Positions 25,701-32,220 of a DNA stretch of 64,000 nucleotides are shown one piece after another. The stretch comes from Eggerthella sinensis (GTDB lineage: Bacteria; Actinomycetota; Coriobacteriia; Coriobacteriales; Eggerthellaceae): positions 1 to 64,000 of the forward strand of contig NZ_PPTT01000004.1 of NCBI RefSeq assembly GCF_003339815.1. Direction: 5' to 3'. Under the pieces are notes generated by a model. That model was not told the DNA's origin and made no database searches. It was given only the letters and a program-made list of their open reading frames with translations. A program made the translations under genes and the position numbers. Every line of letters starts with the position of its first letter. Within the stretch, counting starts at the first letter, position 1.

Positions 25701-27026
25701 ACTCGCGTGTCCACCGTGGAGCAGACGGCGAGCGGCCTGTCCGTGAGCCTGGGAAACACCGACAAGGCGGCGGCCGCGGCGAAGACGGCCGCCGACGCCG
25801 CCAAATCGACCGCCGACGCGGCAAGCGCTAAAGCAGCTGCGGCGGCGGGCGACGCGACCGCCGCGAAGAACAGCGCCGCAGGCGCGGCCGCGACGGCCAA
25901 CGCCGCCAGCACCGCAGCGGGGACGGCCAAGACCGCGGCCGACGCCGCGAGCGCCAGGGCCGCGACGGCCTCAAGCGACGCCTCCGCAGCCAAGACCGCG
26001 GCGGGCACGGCGGCCACGACGGCCAACGCGGCCAAGACGGCCGCCGACACCGCCAAGTCCACGGCCGACACGGCGAAGGCCAACGCCGCCACGGCCCAGT
26101 CTGCAGCCGACGCCGCCAAGACGGCGGCGGACGCTGCCGCCAAGACGGCCACGAACTACATGGAGTACACGTCCTCCGGCCTGGACGTGGGCAACAAGGC
26201 GTCGGGCAAGTGGGCGGGGTTCCGCTCGCGCATGGCTGCTGGTGCGTTTCAGATCCTCGACGCGGCGGGCACGATCGTAGCGAGCTACGGCGCGAGCGTC
26301 GTCGAGATCGGGCGCAACGCCAAGACCGCCGTGGTCAAGCTGTGCGGCGGCATCGGCGAGATAGCCGGCTCGGTCGGCGCGACGCGCGACCTCCTCAAGG
26401 TCTCGTCGAACGGCGACCTGTGGATCAAGGGCTACGGCGTGACCGTCGAGGGCGACCACCTCGAGCTCGTCGGGGGGAGCAGCGCGACCCTCAACGGCCG
26501 CAGCGTGCCGGGCATGGAGTCCTCGGGCGGGTACTGGGGGCTGGTGGCCCCCGACGGCAGCGCATCGGCCTACGTCCGCACGACCTCGTCGGGCATCATC
26601 CCGTACCAGTCCGGCGGCGCGTCGTCGATCGGCACGGCGGGCTGGCCGTTCAACAGCATCTACGGCAAGGCCGTCTACGTCGACGGCGTGTCGCTCGCCA
26701 GCACCGTGTCCGACTCGGGGTGGGTGTGGCTGAAAGGCCCGTCCGGCACCGACAAGCAGGGCGTCAAGTACCGCCTCAAGGCGGGCGTGGTGTACCTGGT
26801 CGCCGACCTCGGCGGGGACAGCGGGATAACCGTCGCGAGCGGCGGAACCTCGCTCGGGACGCTGCCGGCTGGCTACCGGCCGGCGTCGACGGTCCTTGCG
26901 GCGTGCACGGGCAAGGGCAACAACCTGGGCCAGCTGCGCGTCACCCCCGCGGGGGCCGTGACCGCGTTCCTGTTCGGCTCCAGCAGCGCCTACTTCGCGG
27001 CGTCGCTGACCTACCCGGTGGGATGA
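22770..27026 (+). CDS. Large tail fibre / tail-associated baseplate protein with Ala-rich coiled coils
   Basis: 1418 residues. The N-terminal 380 resemble the tail-associated (Tal) hub, with LTLTGMEGAAALTEAGEFSF and FGVNLMDYARERNYLEYCTK. After about residue 390 long Ala/Lys/Asp coiled-coil arrays (AAKAAQAAKDRADAAQGSAD and similar) alternate with KKTDLTTVESGLQTQI-type fibre repeats. Two globular parts interrupt or end this: a beta domain near 812-950 and a C-terminal domain (about 1130-1418) with SLGTLPAGYRPASTVL. It likely binds the host surface as a trimer. The coding DNA is strongly repetitive and could recombine to change fibre length. Confidence 0.88.
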   Translation: MWRVFYGPDVIYDPRDPELTLTGMEGAAALTEAGEFSFTMPPAHPFSGRIECLQKDVEIVVEQDGETVFCGRAMVEAPDFLGNVTYTCEGERAYLNDIVLPAYSTVDKEGFEKAPAQVDALFNWYVAEYNSRVSPRHRFIVGVNEGAQLDPNNHLLRESSQRPTVWAEMREKLIDKLGGWVRVRHEGGMRRIDWLADGGKACAQRIEFGVNLMDYARERNYLEYCTKIVPVGEDDDGNEVTISSLPDGALQEGYEKRGDGVVSIEGERKYGIVEKVVEFDDASTPAYLLSAGTRNLVNRRVGDTLEIRAVDLHQVDPSVERITLGSYVRATSKPHGLDEYFLCFRIPFNPGEPGGCAYTLGNTYDTLTGKQSSKLAALNGSINKTYEAMAPIDQAAKDAAKAAQAAKDRADAAQGSADAAKEAADKAKAEADKAAADAIQAAKDALEAKREADGATAKVEIVETDVTAVKQAVAAAQGAADAAGEAAGSAAAKADAANKAATDAKSEAASALADAGGAIATAEAAQAEAANAKADAAEARAEIAGQIKTVTDTMAADYSRKTDLTQTEAKLVSEIERSAAGITSTVAETYAKKTDLTTVESGLQTQITQNAGAIESTAKSVAKADTKANDAAEKAAAAGTAASKAQADAAAAKSNATAAQTAADAAAKNLAVAEANLDTVTAHVGATEADVKAAEAAVAAAKSAADAAQSAATTAKANAETAQATADAAKTAATNAQKAADALGTRVAAAETKITQTSEQIKLAATKAEVATTLGGYYTSAQTDAAIKVRADAITSTVSSVKATADAAKKKVVHATSGTSGTAGILLLAEISVRSAYANTPIAVAVSQRGRQPSTAYIEFSSANSTDPGVSKFEHDGDSTFYLGKASSGVWNLYCPKTEAYDTATVTGCDVDEYLTSRIAIAWKTTQVAAVANLPSGYLTAKKLVSKEPADAIATKAELKIESDRITSNVSETSGLKTRVSTVEQTASGLSVSLGNTDKAAAAAKTAADAAKSTADAASAKAAAAAGDATAAKNSAAGAAATANAASTAAGTAKTAADAASARAATASSDASAAKTAAGTAATTANAAKTAADTAKSTADTAKANAATAQSAADAAKTAADAAAKTATNYMEYTSSGLDVGNKASGKWAGFRSRMAAGAFQILDAAGTIVASYGASVVEIGRNAKTAVVKLCGGIGEIAGSVGATRDLLKVSSNGDLWIKGYGVTVEGDHLELVGGSSATLNGRSVPGMESSGGYWGLVAPDGSASAYVRTTSSGIIPYQSGGASSIGTAGWPFNSIYGKAVYVDGVSLASTVSDSGWVWLKGPSGTDKQGVKYRLKAGVVYLVADLGGDSGITVASGGTSLGTLPAGYRPASTVLAACTGKGNNLGQLRVTPAGAVTAFLFGSSSAYFAASLTYPVG

Positions 27027-27040
27027 GAGGGGGTGATGGA

Positions 27041-27325
27041 TTGGACCCGTGCATGGAGCACTCGGCGCACGAGAGGGCGATACGGACGCACGACGGGCGG
27101 CTCGACGCCCACGGCGACGAGATAGACGGCCTGCGGGAGTGCGTCGTGAGGCTCACCGCCCTGCAGGAGCAGCACACGGCGTGGCAGGAGGCCGCCGACG
27201 AGCGCATATCCGCGCTCGAGGCGGCGCCTGCGAAACGCTGGGAGCACGTCACCGACTACGTCCTTACGGCGGTCGTGGGCATCGCGATCGGCATCGTCGC
27301 GACGCATTTCGGCATCGGCATGTAG
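27041..27325 (+). CDS. XhlA-like membrane-associated lysis protein
   Basis: 94 residues from a TTG start with AGGGGG seven bases upstream (an ATG at 27053 is the alternative). An N-terminal charged coiled coil (HERAIRTHDGRLDAHGDEID) leads to one C-terminal membrane segment (YVLTAVVGIAIGIVATHFG). This architecture matches the XhlA/hemolysin family found in front of holins and lysins. It probably acts with the holin to release the amidase. Confidence 0.7.
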   Translation: MDPCMEHSAHERAIRTHDGRLDAHGDEIDGLRECVVRLTALQEQHTAWQEAADERISALEAAPAKRWEHVTDYVLTAVVGIAIGIVATHFGIGM

Positions 27326-27355
27326 GCAAACAAACATCTAGAAGGAGAATCGAAA

Positions 27356-27589
27356 ATGAGCAAGGAAAAGGTAAAGGCGATCGCGACCCTGGGCGTCGCG
27401 CTGCTCGCGCTGGCGCTCGTGTTCGCCATCGCGTTCGGCATGGTCGACGCCGACGCGCTCACGGGGGCCGTGGCGGCGGTGCTCGCCATCGGCACGACCA
27501 TCGTCGCCTGGTGGCGCAACAACAACGTGACGCAGGCCGCGCAGGACGCCCAGCAGGTGCTCGACGGCCTCAAGAAAGGGAAGGAGTAG
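27356..27589 (+). CDS. Holin, SPP1-like
   Basis: 77 residues with two membrane segments (ATLGVALLALALVFAIAFG and TGAVAAVLAIGTTIVAWW) and the typical AWWRNNNVTQAAQDAQ hinge and charged tail of SPP1-family holins. The ATG follows AGAAGGAG. It sets lysis timing by forming membrane pores. It lies between the XhlA-like gene and the amidase. Confidence 0.9.
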   Translation: MSKEKVKAIATLGVALLALALVFAIAFGMVDADALTGAVAAVLAIGTTIVAWWRNNNVTQAAQDAQQVLDGLKKGKE

Positions 27590-27591
27590 CC

Positions 27592-27735
27592 GTGGAGGCG
27601 CGGGAGATGTGCGTGGAGGAGGCCGTGCGGGTGGCGTGGCCCGACGCCGAGGCCGCCGAGGCGTGCCCGGTGGCCGAGATGACTTTGGGAGAGGCTATGG
27701 CGCTGGTCGGGGAAGGGGAGGGCGATGGCGATTAG
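27592..27735 (+). CDS. Small acidic lysis-cassette protein
   Basis: 47 residues from a GTG 2 bases after the holin stop; its end overlaps the amidase start by 11 bases. The product (VEARENMC-like opening with EEAVRVAWPDAEAAEAC) is strongly acidic with two or three cysteines and no membrane segment. It may only couple holin to amidase translation or regulate lysis; not recognised. Confidence 0.5.
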   Translation: MEAREMCVEEAVRVAWPDAEAAEACPVAEMTLGEAMALVGEGEGDGD

Positions 27736-28474
27736 GGTGCTCGACCCCCGGTGGTCGCCGAACCGCAACGCCGGGGGCAACTCGCGCTCCGGCATCACGG
27801 TCCACCATGCCGCCGGCACGAGCTTCGAGGCGATCGGGTCGACGTTTCAAGATACATCCCGCCAGACGAGCGCCCACTGGGGCGTCGGCCCCGGCTACGC
27901 CCAGCAGTACGTCGCCGAGGGAGACATAGCCTGGCACACGGGCAACGCGCGTGGAAACCGCGAGACCGTCGGCGTCGAGTGCCTCAACTCGGGCGGCGAG
28001 GGCGCAGGTTGGCCCGTTGCCGAGGAGACGGTGGACGCGCTCTGCGAGCTGGCCGCGGCGATCGCCGCGCGCAACGGCATGGGCGAGCTGGAGGCGGGGC
28101 GAAACCTGTTCGGCCACCGCGACTGGTCGGCGACGGCATGCCCGGGCGTGCTCTACGCGCGCCTGGCCGAGATAGCGGAGCGCGCCAACGCGATCAACCG
28201 AGGCGAAAACGAAGAATACGGCAACAACGACGATAGCGAGGAAACCATGCAGTGCATCATCCAGCCCAACGGGCAGAACAAGCTGTGCTACTTCGACGGC
28301 CAGAAGATCCACTACCTGGCCCACATGGACCAGGTCACGGCCCTCAACATGACCTACCGCGCCTGCCACGGGCGCGACATCCCGTGCTTCGCGCTCGGCA
28401 CGCCCGAGGCCCCCTACGCCGGGCGGCTCCTGCAGGCGCTCAACGAAGACGACCCCAACTTCGCGTCGTTCTAA
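27725..28474 (+). CDS. Endolysin: N-acetylmuramoyl-L-alanine amidase (amidase-2) with C-terminal wall-binding-like domain
   Basis: 249 residues. The catalytic domain (1-160) cleaves the amide bond between muramic acid and the peptide stem. Zinc ligands are visible as GITVHHAAG (His near 27-28), LFGHRDWSATACPG (His and Cys near 129-139). A linker rich in Asn/Asp/Glu (EEYGNNDDSEE) leads to a C-terminal domain of about 75 residues beginning MQCIIQPNGQNKLCYFDGQK, of a type I associate with phage lysins of Eggerthella/Slackia-like hosts. The linker carries an internal ribosome-binding site and ATG (28247), so a free C-terminal fragment may also be made. Confidence 0.92.
   Translation: MAIRVLDPRWSPNRNAGGNSRSGITVHHAAGTSFEAIGSTFQDTSRQTSAHWGVGPGYAQQYVAEGDIAWHTGNARGNRETVGVECLNSGGEGAGWPVAEETVDALCELAAAIAARNGMGELEAGRNLFGHRDWSATACPGVLYARLAEIAERANAINRGENEEYGNNDDSEETMQCIIQPNGQNKLCYFDGQKIHYLAHMDQVTALNMTYRACHGRDIPCFALGTPEAPYAGRLLQALNEDDPNFASF
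28236..28249 (+). promoter_or_regulatory. Internal ribosome-binding site and in-frame ATG in the endolysin
   Basis: GCGAGGAAACC precedes ATG 28247 with suitable spacing, exactly at the start of the C-terminal domain. It would yield a 75-residue product in the same frame. Dual-start endolysins of this design are known in several phages. Confidence 0.5.
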
Positions 28475-28516
28475 GAGGGTTAGCTTGGGGCCGCTCTGCA
28501 TCGGCTCGCGTAGCGC

Positions 28517-28563
28517 AAAAAAAGAGGGGAAGCGGTCATCGCGGCTTGCTTCCCCTCTTTTTC
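28517..28563. terminator. Bidirectional terminator at the end of the lysis operon
   Basis: AAAAAGAGGGGAAGC and GCTTCCCCTCTTTTT form a long stem with A-tract and T-tract on either side, so it works in both directions. It separates the plus-strand late genes from the minus-strand accessory genes. Confidence 0.9.
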
Positions 28564-28580
28564 GTCGTCGCGCCCTTTCG

Positions 28581-28763
28581 CTATTTCGACCGCTTCGCCA
28601 TGTCCTCGCGGATCAGCCGGCGGACGTAGGCGGCCTTGCCCTCGTCGATGCCGTCGAGCCATTCGATGATGTCGCGGTCGGCGGGGAAGAGCTTCACCTG
28701 CAGGTTGACTGTGTTCTCGGACTTGTACTTGACGTTCGCTCGCCGCTGCGCCTCGCTCTCCAT
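28581..28763 (-). CDS. Small ribbon-helix-helix-like prophage protein
   Basis: 60 residues: MESEAQRRANVKYKSENTVN then VNLQVKLFPADRDIIEWLDG and AAYVRRLIREDMAKRSK. The pattern (basic start, a strand with NLQVKL, then helices with IIEWL and YVRRLIRED) matches small Arc/MetJ-like proteins common in mobile elements of gut Firmicutes and Coriobacteria, often annotated as antitoxin-like. It could bind the palindromic promoter upstream. It starts 4 bases after the neighbouring gene's stop, so they share a transcript. Confidence 0.7.
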   Translation of the reverse strand: MESEAQRRANVKYKSENTVNLQVKLFPADRDIIEWLDGIDEGKAAYVRRLIREDMAKRSK

Positions 28764-28767
28764 GGGG

Positions 28768-29076
28768 TTAGCCCCGCTCTTCCGCGTCGAAGTCTGCCTG
28801 CCCGTATTCCTTGTACTTCACGACGTCGGCGTCCACCGTGTAGCCGTCGTCGTCAACGACGCTGCGGCACAGCTCGCATGCCATGTACTTCTTCCTGACC
28901 GCTTCCGGCCCGGAAGCGCCGCGCTCGTCGAGCCAGTCCTGCCGCACGTCTACCTCGTCGAAGAACGTGCGCGCCTCATCCTCGCTGTCGAACCCGCGCA
29001 CGTCGCGCTCGCTCTGGTCGTCCCATTGGACGCCGGCGCGCTCGATGGCGTACTGCTCCACGGTGTACTCGCTCAT
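28768..29076 (-). CDS. Acidic prophage protein of unknown function with a CxxC motif
   Basis: 102 residues, ATG preceded by AGAGGGAAACC. It is rich in Asp and Glu, starts MSEYTVEQYAIERAGVQWDD and has one CELC motif plus VKYKEYGQADFDAEE. A second TATAGT box lies on the minus strand at 29106-29111. It and the ribbon-helix-helix-like gene form a two-gene unit. I do not recognise a family; its acidity argues against a typical toxin. Confidence 0.65.
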   Translation of the reverse strand: MSEYTVEQYAIERAGVQWDDQSERDVRGFDSEDEARTFFDEVDVRQDWLDERGASGPEAVRKKYMACELCRSVVDDDGYTVDADVVKYKEYGQADFDAEERG

Positions 29077-29144
29077 GGTTTCCCTCTTTCGTCGGTTCGG
29101 TCTATACTATACGGATCGGCCATGATTATCCAGCGCCAGGGGCG

Positions 29145-29176
29145 GGGTGCCGTCCCCCTCGAAGGTTCCGGCACCC
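29145..29176. repeat. Inverted repeat after the 24-residue minus-strand ORF
   Basis: GGGTGCCG and CGGCACCC pair around a 16-base loop. It lies just downstream of the tiny minus-strand ORF and could end its transcript, but no T-run follows. Confidence 0.4.
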
Positions 29177-29183
29177 TCCCGAC

Positions 29184-29258
29184 TTAGCGGCGGCTCAGAA
29201 GGTTGATTCGGATGGTGAGCGTCATCCGAACCCGCCAGAGCCTTATCGAGATACTCAT
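29184..29258 (-). CDS. Possible 24-residue basic peptide near the prophage end
   Basis: The ATG follows AAAGGAGAACGGCC, a good ribosome-binding site, and lies about 50 bases downstream of a strong minus-strand promoter. The peptide, MSISIRLWRVRMTLTIRINL ending LSRR, is amphipathic and basic, like small membrane-active or leader peptides. An 8-base inverted repeat (TTCGGATG, 29207-29214, and CATCCGAA, 29223-29230) sits inside the ORF and may shape the mRNA. An overlapping 78-residue frame (29107-29343) has no such start signal and I reject it. The translation is unproven. Confidence 0.4.
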   Translation of the reverse strand: MSISIRLWRVRMTLTIRINLLSRR

Positions 29259-29314
29259 GGCCGTTCTCCTTTCCATTTCCTGCGGGACGGCCCCTTGCCC
29301 TCCCTGTGGTTAAC

Positions 29315-29343
29315 AGTATAGTACATGTACTATAACAATGCAA
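29315..29343 (-). promoter_or_regulatory. Minus-strand promoter with an 18-bp palindromic operator
   Basis: On the minus strand, TTGCAT (29338-29343) and TATACT (29315-29320) are 17 bases apart. A perfect palindrome, TATAGTACATGTACTATA (29317-29334), covers the spacer and part of the -10 box, so a dimeric repressor bound there would block RNA polymerase. It would drive the 24-residue ORF and perhaps the two genes beyond. Confidence 0.65.
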
Positions 29344-29370
29344 TATGAAGTATCAAGAAATGCGTGCGAA

Positions 29371-29422
29371 AAGATGCAACAACGTGCAACATCTTAGGGG
29401 AATTTAGGGGAACTTAGGGTGG
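29371..29422. repeat. Five 10-bp phased repeats beside the right attachment site
   Basis: Consecutive decamers read AAGATGCAAC, AACGTGCAAC, ATCTTAGGGG, AATTTAGGGG, AACTTAGGGT. The first two share GTGCAAC/ATGCAAC and the last three share TTAGGG. The exact one-turn spacing next to an integration site suggests arm-type sites for an integrase or accessory bending protein. Confidence 0.5.
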
Positions 29423-29446
29423 AAAACGTACGAATGTACTAACAAT

Positions 29447-29479
29447 GAAAAAAGAAAAGCGGATGCAAAAACATCCGCT
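29447..29479 (-). terminator. tRNA-Thr terminator
   Basis: AGCGGATG and CATCCGCT (29458-29479) form an 8-bp hairpin. On the minus strand it is followed by TTTCTTTTTT, 15 bases beyond the tRNA 3' end. Confidence 0.85.
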
Positions 29480-29493
29480 GATCAGGGTTTTCG

Positions 29494-29568
29494 TGGAGCC
29501 AGTGACAGGAATCGAACCTGCAACCCACAGTTTACAAAACTGTTGCGCTACCGTTGCGCCACACTGGC
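29494..29568 (-). tRNA. tRNA-Thr (anticodon TGT), prophage integration target
   Basis: Minus-strand cloverleaf of 75 bases including encoded CCA: acceptor GCCAGTG / CACTGGC, D stem GCGC/GCGC, anticodon stem ACAGT/ACTGT with loop TTTGTAA (anticodon TGT), and TTCGATT T-loop. The 3' end points at the prophage, the usual geometry for integration into a tRNA 3' end with the gene restored. Confidence 0.96.
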
Positions 29569-29590
29569 AATGCGTTGATCGTGCCTGCGT

Positions 29591-29619
29591 ATTGTACGAC
29601 AACGCGTCCGTTTCGGGAA
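29591..29619 (-). promoter_or_regulatory. tRNA-Thr promoter
   Basis: On the minus strand TTCCCG (29614-29619) and TACAAT (29591-29596) are 17 bases apart. The expected start lies about 15 bases before the tRNA 5' end. Confidence 0.5.
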
Positions 29620-29763
29620 GCGCATCGGCGCTCTTCGCGGTCGCATTCCTTAAGAACCTCTTAAACCTTGCTGAATGAGCGGAAACGACGTTCCCGCCGC
29701 GCCGTTTCGGCCGCGCCCGCCGTTCTATGCTTGCTGCGTTGGAATGCGAGAAAGGGACGGCTC

Positions 29764-30306
29764 ATGGAAAAGATCGAAGGGGAAGCACGCAGGGGATCGT
29801 GGCTCGACGCGCGCGGGCTGACCGTGGCGATGCTCGTGGTGTACCTGGCGGCGCTCGTGTGGATCATCCTGTTCAAGATGCAGTTCGGGCCGGACGTGTT
29901 CGGCACGATGCGCAGCGTGAACCTCGTGCCGTTCGCCGGCGCGCTCGTGGTGAACGGCGCGGCGAACTACGGGGAAGTGGTGGAGAACCTGCTGGCGTTC
30001 GTTCCGTTCGGCCTGCTCATAGCCATGTTGGAGCCGCAACGCTCGTTTGCGGCGAAGCTGGCGCCCATCGCGGGCACGAGCCTGGCGCTCGAGGTGCTGC
30101 AGTTCGTCTTCGCAGCCGGGGCGTCCGACATCACCGACCTGCTGTCGAACACGCTGGGCGGTGCGATCGGCCTGGGCCTGTACGCGCTCGTGCGGCTGCT
30201 CGCGTCGTCGGACGCGCGCGCCCTGCGCGTGTGCAACGGCGTGGCCCTGGCGGGAACCGTGGCGGTGCTGGCGCTCATCGGCCTGCTGGTGGGAGCGAAC
30301 CGGTAG
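29764..30306 (+). CDS. VanZ family membrane protein
   Basis: 180 residues from an ATG with AAAGGGA upstream (MEKIEGEARRGSW). Four to five membrane segments carry VanZ hallmarks: RSVNLVPFAGALV, ENLLAFVPFGLLIAML, LALEVLQFVFAAGASDITDL and NTLGGAIGLGLYALV. VanZ proteins give low-level glycopeptide (teicoplanin) resistance in some bacteria, but most have unknown roles in the envelope. The gene is first after the tRNA and appears monocistronic. Confidence 0.9.
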   Translation: MEKIEGEARRGSWLDARGLTVAMLVVYLAALVWIILFKMQFGPDVFGTMRSVNLVPFAGALVVNGAANYGEVVENLLAFVPFGLLIAMLEPQRSFAAKLAPIAGTSLALEVLQFVFAAGASDITDLLSNTLGGAIGLGLYALVRLLASSDARALRVCNGVALAGTVAVLALIGLLVGANR

Positions 30307-30365
30307 GCGCGACGAGCGCGGTGCGACGGGCGGCGACGGGGCCGGACGGGTGCCCCGGTTACGGT

Positions 30366-30394
30366 TTGCTTCAATGCTTGCTTGAAGGTATATA
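30366..30394 (+). promoter_or_regulatory. Promoter of the diguanylate cyclase gene
   Basis: TTGCTT (30366-30371) and TATATA (30389-30394) are separated by 17 bases. The leader to the ATG at 30469 would be about 70 bases. Confidence 0.5.
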
Positions 30395-30468
30395 CTCGCG
30401 TGAGGTATGTCGGGAATCCTCCGGGAGGCGGCTGCGGCCGTGAGGGGAGGACAAGCGAGAGGAAAGCG

Positions 30469-32220
30469 ATGAACCCCCTGTTCGACCAGGCTCGAGCGTT
30501 TGTGAGCGACACGGTGCGCCAATTCTACGCAGGGCCGGGCGCCGAGCAGGTGGTGGAGCGCTTCGCCGACGACTTCTCGTGGATCGGCGCCGGCGAGGTG
30601 GAGTTCTCGGCCGACACCGCCGAGATCGTGTCGTACATGCGCGAGCGCGCCCCGCTCGCTCCGCCCTGCGAGGTGCTCGACGAGGAGTACCGCCTGGTGA
30701 ACGTCACGGAGTGCGGCTGCACCGTCATGGGTCGCTACCGCGTGCGCACGGCCGCCGATTCGGGGCTCGTGCTGGAAGAGTGGCAGCGCTGCAGCTACGA
30801 GCTCGTCGACGACGACGGCGTGCTCAAGATACGCCACGTGCACGTGTCGAGCCCCTACCAGCCCATGAAAGACGAGTCGTTCTTCCCGTTCGAGGCGGGC
30901 GCGCAGAGCTACGCGTACCTGCAGCAGCTCGTGCGCGAGAAGACGGCCACCATCGACCTGCTCACCCACACCATCACGGGCGGCCTCAAGATGTGCAAGG
31001 ACGACGAGGACTACACCCTCACGTACGTGAACGAGGGCCTGGCCCGCATGCTCGGCTACACCATCGAGGAGCTCGAGGAGGTGAGCGGGGGCACGGCGCC
31101 GGGGCTCGTGTACGAGCCCGACCGCGAGCGCGCCCTCGCCGACGTCGCACGCTGCTTCGCGGACGGGCCCACGTACGAGACCGAGTACCGCGTCCGCCGC
31201 AAGGACGGCTCGCTCGCCTGGGTGCTCGACTCAGGGCGCCGCGTGCAAACCGACGATGGCGCGGCGTTCGTCGGCAGCGTGCTCATGGACATCACCACGC
31301 GCAAGGAGGCCGAGATCGCGCTTTCCTTCGAGCAGGAGCGTTATCGCGTGGCGATGCGCAGCGTCACCGACGTGCTGTTCGAGTACGACATCGAGCAGGA
31401 CGTGCTCGTGGAATACGAGCGCGTGCCCCATGCGAGCGAGAACGCCCTGCCCGAGGAGCGTCGGTTCGAGCGCTACTCCCAGGAAGTGAGCGGGGGCTCG
31501 CTCATGCACCGCGAGGATTTCGAGCGGTTGTCCGAAGAGTTGCTGAGCCACGAGCAGGCCACGCTCGACATTCGCCGACGCTTCGACGACACGCCCGAGG
31601 ACGAGTGGCGGTGGACGCGCATCCATGCCATGATGCTGTACGACGACAACGGGGCGCCCGTGCGCACCATCGGCAGCTGGAAGGACATCACCGACGAGCG
31701 CCGTCGTCTCGAGAGCCTGGTCGACCAGGTGCGTCGCGACCCGCTGACGAAGCTGTTCAACCAGAGTGCGGTGGCCGAGTTCATCGAGCCGCTCGTGCGC
31801 CGATGCGCCATGCGCGCGACGGGCGCGCTGTTCGTGGTGGACATCGACGACTTCAAGGGCGTCAACGACACGTACGGCCACCTGGCGGGCGACGAGCTGC
31901 TCATGGGCATCGCCCGGGCGCTCGAAGAGGCGCTCGTCGAGCAGGATGCGGTGGTGGCCCGCGTCGGCGGCGACGAGTTCATCGCCTTCCTGCCGCACGC
32001 CGACCGGGCGCGTTCGTGCGAGGCCGCGCTGCGCGTGAACGACCGGGTGAGGCGCGTGTGCGACGCGTCGGCGTGCGTGACATCGAGTGTGGGCGTTGCC
32101 CTGGCGGGCGTGGACGGCGACACGTACGGCGCGCTGTTCGCGGCGGCCGACCAGGCGCTGTACCGGGCGAAGGGCGAGGGCAAGAACCGCGTCAGCTTCG
32201 CGGAAGCACCGCGTTCCTGA
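30469..32220 (+). CDS. Diguanylate cyclase with NTF2-like and PAS domains
   Basis: 583 residues, ATG preceded by GAGAGGAAAGCG. Residues about 1-135 look like an NTF2/SnoaL-type domain, then two PAS regions (about 150-290 and 290-415; KDGSLAWVLDSGRRVQ and GSWKDITDERR). The C-terminal GGDEF domain (about 420-580) has RVGGDEFIAFLPHA, the intact catalytic motif that makes cyclic di-GMP from GTP. The inhibitory I-site is lost: the RxxD position reads VEQD. No membrane segments are seen, so it senses a cytoplasmic signal. The 3' end overlaps the convergent gene by 29 bases. Confidence 0.9.
   Translation: MNPLFDQARAFVSDTVRQFYAGPGAEQVVERFADDFSWIGAGEVEFSADTAEIVSYMRERAPLAPPCEVLDEEYRLVNVTECGCTVMGRYRVRTAADSGLVLEEWQRCSYELVDDDGVLKIRHVHVSSPYQPMKDESFFPFEAGAQSYAYLQQLVREKTATIDLLTHTITGGLKMCKDDEDYTLTYVNEGLARMLGYTIEELEEVSGGTAPGLVYEPDRERALADVARCFADGPTYETEYRVRRKDGSLAWVLDSGRRVQTDDGAAFVGSVLMDITTRKEAEIALSFEQERYRVAMRSVTDVLFEYDIEQDVLVEYERVPHASENALPEERRFERYSQEVSGGSLMHREDFERLSEELLSHEQATLDIRRRFDDTPEDEWRWTRIHAMMLYDDNGAPVRTIGSWKDITDERRRLESLVDQVRRDPLTKLFNQSAVAEFIEPLVRRCAMRATGALFVVDIDDFKGVNDTYGHLAGDELLMGIARALEEALVEQDAVVARVGGDEFIAFLPHADRARSCEAALRVNDRVRRVCDASACVTSSVGVALAGVDGDTYGALFAAADQALYRAKGEGKNRVSFAEAPRS

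Larger units (their letters stand above)
1..29493. mobile_element. Prophage, right-hand part (siphovirus type), ending at tRNA-Thr
   Basis: The genes run in classic temperate-phage order: recombination/replication, terminase, portal, protease, capsid, tail, lysis, then a short accessory cluster that abuts the 3' end of a tRNA-Thr gene. Nearly all structural genes are on the plus strand and overlap by a few bases. No integrase, excisionase, repressor or early control region is seen, so the element starts before position 1. The right boundary is inferred from the tRNA; the exact core repeat cannot be seen without the left end. Every late-gene module expected for a siphovirus is present with intact frames, so the prophage looks potentially functional. 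Confidence 0.93.

Noticed and set aside
23940..26160. Repetitive DNA that might look like CRISPR or tandem repeats
   Set aside because: It is in-frame Ala/Lys/Asp coiled-coil coding sequence in the tail fibre gene; no fixed repeats with unique spacers.
29107..29343. A 78-residue minus-strand frame near the prophage end
   Set aside because: It overlaps the promoter and palindrome and lacks a ribosome-binding site; the 24-residue ORF fits the signals better.
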